A DNA stretch of 64,000 nt, taken from positions 62,001 through 126,000 of the forward strand of contig CAJHNH020002014.1 in assembly GCA_905116865.2 (NCBI GenBank). The letters are read 5' to 3'. Below, piece after piece: positions 35,700-47,500 of the stretch. Below the pieces are notes generated by a model, which ran no database searches, was not told the DNA's origin, and saw only the letters and a list, made by a program, of their open reading frames with translations. How positions within the stretch are numbered: the stretch's first letter is position 1; each line of letters begins with the position of its first letter. The position numbers and the translations under genes are program-made. The DNA is from Candidula unifasciata. Its lineage: Eukaryota > Mollusca > Gastropoda > Stylommatophora > Geomitridae.

Positions 35700-35835
35700 T
35701 CTTCTTCTTCTGCATTCATCTGAAGATTGTAATTGCGTCGTGTCTGTCTACAGCATGGCTGCGATATTTGCGCCTTTCGGCCAACACATCGACTTCGGCG
35801 GGCATTGGTTGATCGGGTTAGTCTTCCCGCGAATA
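35700..35835 (-). repeat. SINE-D, copy 1
   Basis: On the minus strand it contains TGTTGGCCGAAAGGCGCAAA, then TATCGCAGCCATGCTGTAGA, and ends in GATGAATGCAGAAGAAGAAG. Its core matches the minus strand of 46.64-46.72 kb. The GAA tail suggests the same retrotransposition route as SINE-C. Confidence 0.65.
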
Positions 35836-37379
35836 TGTATAATTTAACATTGTGTAAGATCAGCTTCGGGTAAGATATTTTACTACAGGCTCGACCCAGT
35901 ATATTATCCAGGAACAACCTAGGCCCTTTCTCACGTTTGTGACGGTGTATGTATGTTCACAACAAGCATGAGCTGGCAGAAACACTAGCGGTTTTGCATA
36001 TGCAAGATGCTGCTGTTTTGACAGCTGTTACATAACAGGCACACACAGCCGTGATTGCCTCTGATGTATTCTGTGCGCTGGGCCTGGCGTTGTTACAGGC
36101 TGCATTTATCGTGCTGGCCTAATTATAGCTCTTGTCGGTTTTATTGTATTCTTGGATGAACACGTCGAAGAAACATTGAAAACATGTTGTTTAATTTCCA
36201 ACAGGGTATTTGTTTTATTCCAGTGTACTGTACTGCTTTAGCATACACTTATCTTGAGTGTGAAATTAGCGAATTCTCGAGACTTTTATCGTGGGTCCGA
36301 ATGTCTGTGTCATATACATGGACATTTGCGCGCAGACCTAACGAGGGATCACTGAACTTATCATTGCAGCTTACGGATGTATGTGTACGTTTAATTTATC
36401 TGGCCGTTTCTTATTGTATTGAAAGCAAGTGTGTATACCGCATCGTGCGATTGAGCTTGGCAGCGGCCTACATGGCCTGTTTTTAGGATTTCCTGCAGCT
36501 GAGGGATATTTAACACTTTTGGTCAGCCAGTACTGTACAGTTATACTAGTCTTGACAGATAAATAGGAGTTAATGTGAGAAGCATTATAGGTTAAATTAA
36601 AAAATGTAAATATATTGAGAAGTGGAGTTTTGAAAAGGATTACAACAGCTGCGTGAAGCAAACCAGTTACAGTAACATAATCACATGCTGCGTTGCTTTG
36701 TATCGAATGAGCTAACATGCGCGCAGTGACCTTCCAAGTCTGACCCGATCCACTACTATATGGCGAGGGGAGGGGAGGTGGGGGGAAGCATACCTGTAAT
36801 AGTTTGGTAATTTGTAAATCTACACAGTTGACACCGTGAATCAAATCATATCGATACAAGCTAGTGGCGGAGGACACAACCTCTCGGCCACTCCACTCCC
36901 TCATTGGACACATATAATGAAGCAAGCGGATGGTTTCTGACCAGCAGCTGTCAGTAATATATTATACTAGTTCTTCACTTGTTATTAGCAGGTTACACCC
37001 GCTATTGACATTTCAAGTGCGTTCGTTACATTGTTGACTTGCCTGAAATTGTTGGCACCAACACCAGATTTTTTTCTTCATCTCAGATCGTGTGATTTTT
37101 TTTTTCTTTATCTCAGATCGTGTGTTTTAATTTATTACATGGTTTCCACGAGTTAACAAATTTAACATCCTTGTTGAAATAGTAATGATATCTCATGTGT
37201 TTGTTCAGATATAAGGCGCTTCTATAAATACATGCGACGTGTGCTGTCAATATTTGTGCCACTCTGTTTATACCAGGTGTTTTCTACAATTATGTCCTTA
37301 TTTTCTTTTTCATTGTCAGTGCAATCTTTCATTGGTAGCCATGCCTTCCCACAGCCCTCTGTTTTCTGGTAGTTTCAGT
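35836..37379. other. No recognisable gene (1.5 kb)
   Basis: The open frames at 36184-36486 (+) and 36371-36925 (-) overlap each other on opposite strands and contain no known motif. Confidence 0.45.
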
Positions 37380-37710
37380 CATTTCTGACTCATCTCCGTG
37401 TGAGTTCCGGGGCCCTGTTACATGGAAAACAAGAATAGACCCACTGTCTACCTAAAAGCATGTCGTAAGAGTCGACTAATTGGGAGCTTCCTTCGAAGTC
37501 GGAATGCATCTGCCTGAGAGGCAAGTAACCAACAGTCTGCACATAAATGAGTCAAATCTGTAAAACGGATGCGCACGCAACACTCAGGTTCTGGACCGGG
37601 ACTTCAGTTCAGAATTAAAAGAACAACCATAACTTTCCGCTAGAATTTACAGCCGGTGAACGCGAAGAAGAGAAAGAAATTGAAGAGGGGAAGAAGAAGA
37701 AGATTTCTGA
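37380..37710 (+). repeat. SINE-C copy c (best-preserved)
   Basis: It contains ATGTCGTAAGAGTCGACTAA, CTTCGAAGTCGGAATGCATC, CAACAGTCTGCACATAAATG, AATCTGTAAAACGGATGCGC, AACTTTCCGCTAGAATTTAC and AGCCGGTGAACGCGAAGAAG, followed by a short GAA-rich tail. No protein is encoded and no clear A/B boxes were seen in the part that aligns between copies. Confidence 0.85.
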
Positions 37711-37721
37711 CTCAAATGCCC

Positions 37722-37925
37722 CCCTTACCGCCCTGCCCCCCCCCCCCCCCCCCTTTCCCCCTATTTTCCCTCCCCCTTTCCCCCTCTTTTCCCTCCCCCT
37801 TTCTCCCCTTTTCCCTCCTTTTTTTCCTCCCCCTTTCCCCCCCACTTCCCTCCTCCACTCCCCCTCCTCCACTCCCCCCTCCTCCACTCCCCCCTCCTCC
37901 ACTTCCCACTCCCCCCTTCTCCATA
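37722..37925. repeat. C-rich polypyrimidine tract
   Basis: About 200 bp consist almost only of C and T, with runs of C and repeated CCCCTCCTCCACT blocks. The Gly/Glu-rich and Pro-rich frames through it are translations of the repeat. Confidence 0.9.
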
Positions 37926-38099
37926 CCACGATGTAATCTGTCGAGCATCTTCTCTCTCGGTTGTCCTCAGTATCTCTTACATTCCAACTTTCTCTTTGAC
38001 GCATTGTGATCAAGTTATGTTTCCGACAATTAGCAAACAGTTATATAAAAATCTCACCAGTCATTTGTAGAGACAGACGTTTTTACTTGGAGTTGATGC

Positions 38100-38215
38100 T
38101 TGAGAAACCTCAGTGGCACATTGGTTGGGGCACTTGCGGAGAGCCAGTGGTCGACACTGTAGTTTTGGTTCAGCCCCCTGAAGTGGCCGGATGTTTTTCT
38201 GACCAGTACTGCTGT
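38100..38215 (+). repeat. Possible tRNA-like SINE head fused to a headless SINE-A
   Basis: CAGTGGCACATTGGTTGGGG and, about 45 bases on, TTGGTTCAGCCCCC resemble A- and B-box regions. They lie immediately upstream of a SINE-A body that lacks its own A box. Confidence 0.4.
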
Positions 38216-38221
38216 TAGTTG

Positions 38222-38425
38222 ACGGGATGCCGGGTTCGATCCCAGCTGCGGGCCATGCGCTGGTTTCGACAGTGGTATTAAGAAAGCCGGCCGTCCAGAG
38301 AGCAGTGGCAAACTACTGGACGTAAATTTGCCTAGGAAAACTACACAACAGCCAGGGGCTGCTGGGATTAACTCTGCAATGTCATGTAAAGGATATGCAT
38401 CTGCCGTTAACTGCTGTCAGTATCT
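38222..38425 (+). mobile_element. SINE-A copy 3 (5'-truncated)
   Basis: In the plus orientation it starts within the head, just before the B box (CGGGTTCGATCCCAGCTGCG). It then follows the SINE-A body (TTTCGACAGTGGTATTAAG, CAAACTACTGGACGTAAATT, CACAACAGCCAGGGGCTGC) to GTAAAGGATATGCATC. The typical 3' CAACTAAC is degraded. No clear TSD was found. Confidence 0.85.
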
Positions 38426-40076
38426 AGCCCTTTATCAATAGGGACTTGACAATTTTCAGTTTCTTGGCAGTTGTCTAGGAGAGGAAGGCGGCAAGGAAGA
38501 GAAGGCCAACTTATCTCATATGTAATTCTTATGGAGCAAGGATGCCTAATATAAGACTCCTAATGTGTCTTGGCCTCTCTTGCTCAAGCATACCTCAATG
38601 TGGTGGACCTGTTCTCCCAGTAGTTCAATGGACAGCTGCAGTTTCAACCCCAAGCGGGGATAATTGATGGGACAACAGAGGGACAAGGTCAAGGCGAAAT
38701 CCGTTTCCGTTGGTCAGCTGCTGAGTTGAGTTCATGGTGCGACACTGAGAGCTATGAATTTCACAGGGAATATCATTTCTGTGCTCCGTAGATGTGTGCT
38801 GTAAACTGTTAGTTCGGAAAATGGAGAGCGGCTGGGTGCTACATATTTGGTTGTGTGCCTTACGCATTAATAAGTACATGTTCTGTTGCTGGTTTGTCAT
38901 GACTGCTGCTTCAATCAGCTATGAATAGCAAATCCAGAGACAGACTGGTGTTGGCACTTTTGGTGACTATCGTGTGCATACATTGCGTATGCGAACTGTT
39001 GGAGTTTGCCGGGACTGGTGTCCGATTTTTCACATGGAACAGTAATGTGCATTTTGTGGGGATTTTCCTGGCACATGGACGGAGCAGTTATGGGAGTGGT
39101 CCGTTTGTGATCAAGTTGGGACCCCGACTGATAGCCTGATAGCCATTTAATATTTTGTGGCCTAGAATGTGAAGGCTCAACACTTAAACACCCCTACGTG
39201 ACTATCTGCTGTTATAACTACCTTTTAACACTCTGGGCGGCAAACAGAAGCGCAAATATTTATCAACAACAGATTGGTTTTCTGTTTGTGTCTCTGTTAT
39301 TGTATTAGGTGTTTTCGTGGTTATAGGAAGTAACTTGCCTTATGTTAACTGTAATCATCATCACTATGTTGCAGGTGCTTAGCAGAATGTTGTTCTCATC
39401 ACTGCACCCAGGTTCCTAACCAACGGCCCCACCTGATGACCTTTTCGGGCTAGGGCGTCATTGATAACCGCCGTCCACTGTTATCTTAATCGACCCCAGC
39501 CCCTTCTGCCGTGTAGAATATTCTATCAGGCAGTGTCGTTACACGGCTTCGTAAATATGTTTTTTGCAGGAAGAAGTATATGGTCACTAATGATGATAAA
39601 GCACGACTTTCTATGTGCTGGAGTTTGTGGGGATTATCTTAACCATTGAACGAATAGATTCAGACCGAACCGCAGAAGTTTCACTCATTTCTCTTCATTT
39701 AGCAGTGTCAGGCTCGATTGCTAGTTGAGATTTATATTGATTTTACTCGTTTCAACCAGCAAGCGTATTCAGGTATGGAGCGTTCACTGTCGTGTATGAA
39801 CCGATGTTGTCGTAAGTTCCGGTACATTTTGTGTGTTTGTTCTGACAGTCGACGCCCTGATGCTTGTCCTACCGTAGCTGCGTATTGTATGACGATCCGC
39901 GCCCTGATACGTTTGTTACAGTATAGTTCCTTCTCATGTGATAGTCTGTGACGTGATAGTGAAATAATCAGGCTGAAATTATTTATTTGTCGCTTAAAAA
40001 GCCGAATTCCACGTATACATCTAACACGATTATAGCTGACACGGTAATAACGACCATGATCACCACCACCACAGTT
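38426..40076. other. No recognisable gene (1.6 kb)
   Basis: A small frame at 38921-39139 (+) begins with a signal-peptide-like stretch (RLVLALLVTIVCIHCVCEL) but has no other support. Confidence 0.4.
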
Positions 40077-40332
40077 TTCTTCCTCTTCTTCTTCTTCTTC
40101 TTCTCCTCCTCCTCCTTTTTCTTCTTCTCCTCCTCATTCTTCTTCTTTTTCTTCTTCTTCTTCGTCTTTTTCTTCTTCTTCTTCTTCTTCTTCTTCTTCT
40201 TCTTCTTTTTCTTCTTCTTCTTCTTCTTCTTCTTCTTCTTCTTCTTCTTCTTCTTCTTCTTCTTCTTCTTCTTCTTCTTCTTCTTCTTCTTCTTCTTCTT
40301 CCTCCATCCTCCTTCCTCTTTTTTTTTTTTTA
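40077..40332. repeat. (TTC)n microsatellite, about 250 bp
   Basis: TTC/TCC units run from 40077. The stretch from about 40205 to 40300 is an uninterrupted run of about 30 TTC units. A T homopolymer ends it. It is GAA on the other strand, but no SINE-C or SINE-D body flanks it on the expected side, so it is not obviously an element tail. Confidence 0.95.
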
Positions 40333-41624
40333 ATTTGAAGGGTGGGGGAAGTTGTCAGAGCCTCTAGGTTCCGAGGCTTATGCTGCTGTGGGTTCAGTAG
40401 CCACTCTCAAACTGAGAGCACACTTGACTGGGCTGTGTTAATGGCGAATAGTACCAGTAAAGTCACCAGTCCTCTCATTAAGACCACTCTGCTGTGAGCT
40501 GCATTTTCCTCTGTATGGCCCAACAACGGCACTGTTTCATCAATGTTTATGTCTGAATTTTCCGCGCTATCTTGTTTCACTTAATACAAAAAATGATAAT
40601 GGTAAAACACTGTGCTGTCTGTTTTTATTGATAAACTATTTCTAACATCACAGATACTACTAGTTCTTGAGATTTTTCCAATGGGTTTATCAATTTTTCG
40701 GCTTTCCGGCCACCTATCAGTAACATTTTTATTTGGAAAGAGGGCACTGTCCACCTTGATTGGTTGAATATATTACTGCTTGCTGTTGAAGACTTGTTCA
40801 TAGGTAGTCTACCTTTGCAGTTGAAGCCGTGACAGGCAAAACAGAGCCACCATTAATCGCCTCTTACGGAATGCTGTTTATATTAGTGTTTTAATTCTGT
40901 CCATTCCTTCAACGCCACAGTAACCTGGATTAGTATGTTTGCACATGAGACACACATGAAAGGACTTAGGCTTGGAGTACGCATGTTTCCCGCCCTGGCT
41001 CTGATGTCGTCAGCTACATATCTGTTTCTGTTGTTGAGGTTTCATTGTTTCTCTTCTTAGCTAGGTTGCAGCTATGTTATTGATACCCGGAGTAGTATAG
41101 TGCTGCAACAGATGAAACAACTTGTTGGCCATTCTGTTAACTATAATTGTTTTGACTGTTCAATGTTTGTATGTGTGCTTAGTAGAGCAGACATTGTTAA
41201 TGGATCTCAGCTATAATTGTAATGACTTGCTTTTTAGGAGACTTTTTTTGTGTAATCAGATAGAACCTACCGACCTGTTCGCTTGCCTATTTCCAGACTA
41301 TTAAGTTATTGTATGTCGTTTTACAGTAGTTGTTTGCTCATGAAGCCTCTCTAACTGCAATGTTCATTTTATCACTGGTCTTTTTCCTTGTGGGGAGGGG
41401 TAGATTTGCTTCATTGCTTGTGTGCATGCATGTCCCTCCCTATATCCAGCTATCCTATATCACTGCCTACCTACATGTCTGAATCTGTGGATCTAATCAC
41501 CTAGCTGCCCTTCCCCAACTGATGTCTGTCTGGATGTCTCTGTATGACTACATTCGTATAAACTTATTTAACTAAAGAATAAGAATGGTGAAATGATTTT
41601 TCTTATATCGCATGGGTTCTGAGG
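40333..41624. other. No recognisable gene (1.3 kb)
   Basis: No motif was found. Confidence 0.45.
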
Positions 41625-41770
41625 CACCATGGGGGGAGGGGAGGGGGGGATTCACTGCCCCCCCCCCTAAAGGGGGATACGACTAATTAAAGTTGTTTGC
41701 TTTGAAGTCGAAGTGCATTTGTTCCAGAGGCAAGAAACCAGCAGTCTGCATCTGTATACCCACACCCACC
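41625..41770 (+). repeat. SINE-C copy d (3'-truncated)
   Basis: A G-rich/C-rich head precedes GATACGACTAATTAAAG, TTTGAAGTCGAAGTGCATTT and GAAACCAGCAGTCTGCATC. Homology then stops before the AACTTTCCGC part and the tail. Confidence 0.65.
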
Positions 41771-41840
41771 TCTCCGAGAAAAAAAAATTGTTAATTTTAA
41801 ATCCTTTCAGGACGTTCCAAAAGCAGCCCCAGCGATTTAT

Positions 41841-42015
41841 GTTCAACTGTTTATAATTTGGCCAGGCAATGTTTACCTGGAGTATTGTGTTCAACTGTTT
41901 ATAATTTGGCCAGGCAATGTTTACCTGGAGTATTGTGTTCAACTGTTTATAATTTGGCCAGGCAATGTTTACCTGGAGTATTGTGTTCAACTGTTTATAA
42001 TTTGGCCAGGCAATG
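41841..42015. repeat. 48-bp minisatellite, 3.6 copies
   Basis: Units begin at 41841, 41889, 41937 and 41985. The first three are essentially identical. Because 48 is divisible by three, both strands show repeated peptides (for example WPNYKQLNTILQVNIA on minus); these are not evidence for a gene. Confidence 0.95.
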
Positions 42016-42587
42016 GGTTCAGGGTCAGTCTCGAGTAGTGGCTTGCCGTGTTACCTGCCACTGGTGCCGGGTACGGGATCCTCAAGCCTGGCGAAATAGG
42101 TAGCAGCTAGTTGGTCACGTGGACAGGGAACTGTCTAGCAAGGAGGGAATCCAAGATAGGGACTGGAGCTTCACTCTGACCTGTCGCCACCTAGGTCATT
42201 ACATAACCCACATATTCTACATGCTTCCTTCAACCCTGACACCCAACTAACGTCTGTGTCTAGGTATCGATGGCAGTATGTTTATATATCTATAATCATA
42301 GCAAACGTCAAAATATAAATTTAAAAAAAAAATCTTTAATGATTGTTGGCGTTTTTAAACACGGTTGTTTAGGATCTCTATTGACATGCACAACATTAAA
42401 AGTGAAAATACAGCAGAAATAAAACTTGACAACTACTTTCTTGGATCAACTACTCATTGGTGACACATGAACATGTGTACACAAGGCAACTGTTTGCTTC
42501 AGTGGCACAACCAAACATGCATGCACTGTTACTAGTCTGATCAAACGGCTGACAAGTCCCGTTAGTTCGCCATGCGAGGGAGCCAGA

Positions 42588-42698
42588 ATGGATAAAATTC
42601 GCCAGAAGGCTCAAAGCCTGTTGGAGAAGCTTCACGACAAGTACGGAGTACAGTCCAAGCACCACATCCACGTGGTGTTGGCTACAATGGGAAAGAAG
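42588..42698 (+). CDS. Candidate 5' coding exon of the FHA-domain gene
   Basis: The ATG at 42588 is in a strong context (AGAATGG: A at -3, G at +4). The frame MDKIRQKAQSLLEKLHDKYG, then VQSKHHIHVVLATMGKK, covers 37 codons and has the Lys/Leu/Glu/Ala make-up of an amphipathic helix. It ends in phase 0 at AAG before GTCGGT, a weak but possible donor. An acceptor-like TGTTTGCTTCAG at 42491-42502 could begin the exon earlier. The FHA exon at 52.58 kb also starts in phase 0, so the two could join. The peptide belongs to no family I recognise, and the linkage is inference. Confidence 0.35.
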
Positions 42699-43462
42699 GT
42701 CGGTGTTGATGCTTGTGTTTAGATTGCATGCCTGTCCTGTGTCGTCATCTAGAAACTTGTAAAGTATTATAAGATGCATATTTTCCGTTAAGTCAACAGC
42801 TTTCTTTCATAAGAGACAACAGTCAGATCAATGTTCATATTAAACTTTTTTTTTCTTTAAATTGAAGTGTTGATTTACATTCACAGAAGATACAGAATTT
42901 GATAACGAAAGAAGTAGAAGACAGAAAACGCACCAGACAACAGAAAAATGACACAGTTGTGTGATACTGGGCTACGTTACGGCATCTGCTTGTTGTGCCA
43001 TTGCTGGAGTAACCAGATTATTTCAGCCTTGTCCGACTGGATACTTGTTCCTTTAGGGCGGTGGTCTCGAACCTATTTCAGGTGCCCCCCCCCCCCCCCA
43101 CCAAGCTAACCCACAGCATAACGTTATGCGATTAAAAAGAGAAGGACACAAAAAGAAAAACCCCAAGTACAATGTACAAGAACTTGGAGAAAAACGCGCA
43201 CACAATTTAAAGTGTTGGAGAAATTGAGAAAAACCCGCACACAGTTTAAAATGTTGAAGAAAAACACACACATAAGTCAAAGTGTTGGAGAAAAACACTC
43301 GCAGAATCTAAAGTATTGGAAAGTGATGGTTGATACCGTTTTTCTTTTCTTGATAGATAATATCTGCTATTTTTGGTGTGTTGTTGGACAAGGTGCAGCT
43401 GAGATCACTCTCTGGAGACCACTGCTTTAGTAAGACAGCCACATTATTTGCACATGTTGTGT
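42699..43462. other. Unassigned DNA inside the putative 9.9-kb intron
   Basis: It holds a C homopolymer at 43085-43099 and loose imperfect repeats of GAGAAAAACNCGCACACA with TTTAAAGTGTTG between 43185 and 43320. No gene was seen. Confidence 0.45.
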
Positions 43463-44580
43463 TGGAATCCGGTTAGCTATCAGCTAGTTGATTTGTCTCT
43501 GAACCCTTGTAAATACGTTCTGGAATCCGGTGAGCTATCAGCTAGTTGATTTGTCTCCGAACCCTTCTAAATACATCCTGGAATCCGGTGAGCTATCAAC
43601 TAGTTGATTTGTCTCTGAACCCTTCTAAATACATCCTGGAATCCGGTGAGCTATCAACTAGTTGATTTGTCTCTGAACCCTTCTAAATACATCCTGGAAT
43701 CCGGTGAGCTATCAGCTAGTTGATTTGTCTCTGAACCCTTCTAAATACATCCTGGAATCCGGTGAGCTATCAGCTAGTTGATTTGTCTCTGAACCCTTCT
43801 AAATACATCCTGGAATCCGGTGAGCTATCAACTAGTTGATTTGTCTCTGAACCCTTGTAAATACGTTCTGGAATCCGGTGAGCTATCAACTAGTTGATTT
43901 GTCTCTGAACCCTTGTAAATACATCCTGGAATCCGGTGAGCTATCAGCTAGTTGATTTGTCTCTGAACCCTTCTAAATACATCCTGGAATCCGGTGAGCT
44001 ATCAACTAGTTGATTTGTCTCTGAACCCTTGTAAATGCATCCTGGAATCCGGTGAGCTATCAACTAGTTGATTTGTCTCTGAACCCTTGTAAATACGTTC
44101 TGGAATCCGGTGAGCTATCAGCTAGTTGATTTGTCTCTGAACCCTTCTAAATACGTCCTGGAATCCGGTGAGCTATCAGCTAGTTGATTTGTCTCCGAAC
44201 CCTTCTAAATACATCAAGGAATCCGGTGAGCTATCAACTAGCTGATTTGTCTCCGAACCCTTCTAAATACATCAAGGAATCCGGTGAGCTATCAGCTAGT
44301 TGATTTGTCTCCGAACCCTTCTAAATACATCCTGGAATCCGGTGAGCTATCGGCTAGTTGATTTGTCTCTGAACCCTTCTAAATACATCCTGGAATCCGG
44401 TGAGCTATCAGCTAGTTGATTTGTCTCTGAACCCTTCTAAATACATCCTGGAATCCGGTGAGCTATCGGCTAGTTGATTTGTCTCTGAACCCTTGTAAAT
44501 ACGTCCTGGAATCCGGTGAGCTATCGGCTAGTTGATTTGTCTCCGAACCCTTGTAAATAGGTCCTGGAACCCAGTGTATT
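43463..44580. repeat. 58-bp satellite, 19 copies plus a decayed unit
   Basis: Units start TGGAATCCGGTGAGCTATCA and repeat every 58 bp from 43463. A twentieth unit at about 44565 is strongly diverged. Copies differ at a few shared sites: CAACTAG, CAGCTAG or CGGCTAG; CTCTG or CTCCG; CTTCTAAA or CTTGTAAA; ACATCC, ACGTTC or ACATCAA. Copies carrying CAACTAG contain the perfect 14-bp palindrome ATCAACTAGTTGAT; unit 14 is an exception, with CAACTAGCTGAT. Confidence 0.97.
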
Positions 44581-47500
44581 TGTAGCCTTTATCGGGTTGA
44601 TTTGTCACCTTAACCATCCATTGCATAGAAACCTGCTTCCATGACCGTGGCGTCTCTGTTTCAAGCAACAATATTTAAGCATGTTATTAGTCTGATTAGC
44701 TGTGAGAATGTCGTGACTTCCATAGTGTCAATCCATGCTTGTGGTATTAAGGTTTCTGTACCGCCAGCACCTATTGTCTCCACTACGAGCTCGCCAAGCC
44801 TGATCACTGAAATGCATGAGAAATTCAAGGATGTATCTGCAATACAGTCCCCATGGAGGTCATACCTAAATCAGAAAAAAGTCTCCCCACCAACCTCCCC
44901 CTGATAGATTACAAAGCCTCTTGCTGCTCGGGTGACCTGACCACCAGGTCATTGACTTGCATTGAATGACAGTTCATAATCTTCCAGGCGATTTCAGTAA
45001 TTGATCGCAATATCTACATGGTGTATGGATTGTCTGTGTCCACTTTCAGCAGACGAATTGACCTTTCCTGTTATCATCTATGGTAGTCATTTGATAAATT
45101 GTGTTCTACAAACCACACCCTGAAGTGGTTATTGACCCATTCAGTACACTGCATCCTTACACCGTCCTGGCAGTTTAAACGGCTTTTTAAAGGAATATTG
45201 ATATTTCAAAAGTATTGTTTTATAGTCTCTTAAAAGGAACCTGAGCCTAATTTGGGACTGATATGATATTTGAGCTGGTCAGTCTATTCCAAGAGTTTGG
45301 TACCTACTTTCAGAACACGCCAAAGACGTTAAAGGATTCAGCGCAGATTATTATTGCAGGACAGTGTATAGAAGCCTGTAGCTCTGCTCATACTAGAGAT
45401 GTTAGTAATCTCAACACTTACACACAAAGAAAAAAAAAATACAATAGAGAACTAGAAAACTGAAGGACAGCACTTTAGGAACCGTGCCAACAATCCCAGA
45501 GGAGCATAACGCGGACGGTGTGAGTGACGGGAGCTGACAAACGGACACAAGATTGAGGGCCACTTTAGTCTGATACAAATTTCTTCTATGATAGGAATAT
45601 AGGTTAAAACCAGTCGGTCACATAAACAAGTGGGGAAACATTGCATTTGTGTCACTGGTAGAACGTCGGTTAACGTCAGCTAGGAGTATTACTTCATTGC
45701 ACTGAGTTTTATCCCAAATATCTCAGTATCTATTCGCGGAACGTCTGGATCTATAAAGCTCCGGAGACGATCATCAAGGACCTTCATGAAATTGAACTCG
45801 TGGAACGAACAAACCGTTAAACGAACCCACCACTGTAAGAACACGAGGCATTCCAATCATCCCTCCACCCTCGCCTCGTGATTTTCCCTTTTTAATTAAA
45901 GTAAAAACTAAACTGAATGTTAAGTTTTTTGCAGAACATTTTATTTTGTTCTTAAGATTTCTCTCTCCCTTTGTCACTCTCCTGTCTCTCTTCTCTACAC
46001 CCCCCCGCTTTCCTCACATGTGTGTTTGCGTGATTATATAATGTAAACACACTCACTTATGTGAACACACCCACACAGAAATGTGTACGTTCTTTCACAC
46101 ACACCACACACACACAAACAATTGCAAGTCACACTTGGACATAGTGCATCTGCCCTGCCTCTGGTAACATCACTGGTCTATGTTCAGCACTATCTCACTA
46201 AAAAAAGAATATCGCGGATGTTGGTTTTAACTGTTACAGATTTCAGATGCAGTCTGTGTCGGCTATAATGAGTTTTCAGCGTACACCCTTCAGTTTCCTA
46301 ATGCCTTCACATCAGCGGTTTTCTGTCCATGTCTTGATGAACACACACTCTAGGCGCTGTCTTCCTCTTCTGTTACAAACCCTACCCTGTCCGGACTTCA
46401 GGTTACTTTGTAACGCCGGGGCCGCCAGAATAACCTTACGGTTGAACGGGGTTTTGGGGATTTGTACCTGGGGGATTCTCACTGAATAAGGACACTTTGC
46501 ACGGTGTGTCACCTGGTGTAAATCGTTCAGTGTGCGGTCCTAGTGGGGTTCAACTTCATTCACTCACTCGTCTTCCTCTTGCACTCGTCACATCCAATGT
46601 TTCCTTATAGCTCGTCGATGTCTTCTTCACCTACTTTTGCCCTTAAAGGGCGGTTGGCACATAATGTGATGGTGTACAGCTAGATTGCGATATCTGAGCC
46701 TTTCGGCCTAACACATCTGATTTTTTTTTTGGGGGGGGGGGGGGAAGCGGACAAACCCCTAATTTGTCGCCTATTACGACATATTTGAAAAGATGCAGGG
46801 ATTTTAACCCCCCCCCCCCCCTTTCCCTCCCTCCCCAGGACCTTGGAACCCACACGTGGAATTCTTGAACAGGGCAGTCTGCCTTTTTTGTGTGTACGAT
46901 CGAAATGCCTTAATTGTCTGATCTGGATCTCAGTCAGTGATGTTTTCTCAGGTTTTGTAATGCTTCTTCTGCTGCCGCCATGTTCTGCCCTATTCGTCTG
47001 TCACATCGGTGGTTCTGATGGTTACTTCGGGTTTGGCCTCTTGTTTTATTAATTTATTGTCAGTGTTTCTGTACCATAATTGATGTAGTCATTGTAACAC
47101 TGATCACCGTTGGTTTTGACTTCTAACTCGGCTGTTTTGATGTCGACTCTGTGCCCATGGGGTCAAGTTTCTATCGGGGCTAGTTTTTACAAATTCACAC
47201 TTGCTGCCAGACCCAGCAGCCAAAAGTGGGTACCAGGAAATATTCTTGGGGTCACGGCAGCGGCCGATGAGGAGTTGAACACAAAAACCCGCCAGGTATC
47301 CATCGGTCTATCAAATATGATGGTACTTTATTTTACTTGTATGTTAACCTGTTGTCCTTACCATCGTTCTCAATTTTACCTAGGCATTAATTAATTGTCC
47401 ATACATAAATATTTAATATACCACGAATACCTTCTTATAGTCTACGAAGCGCTGATAAATACCGTTTGCACACCTAAATACTTGCTGCCATTGTTCTCAA

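Noticed and set aside
36371..36925. 184-residue minus-strand ORF as a gene
   Set aside because: No domain, no codon-like bias, overlaps an equally featureless + strand frame, and has no splice or TATA context.
37615..38013. Gly/Glu-rich and Pro-rich ORFs on both strands
   Set aside because: They translate the C-rich polypyrimidine tract.
39987..40367. Poly-Phe protein
   Set aside because: Translation of a TTC microsatellite.
41667..42103. Repeat proteins NTILQVNIAWPNYKQL / LARQCLPGVLCSTVYN
   Set aside because: They arise from a 48-bp minisatellite whose length is a multiple of three, open on both strands.
43463..44580. CRISPR-like array of palindromic repeats
   Set aside because: Units are directly abutting 58-bp monomers with no unique spacers, in an animal-type genome.
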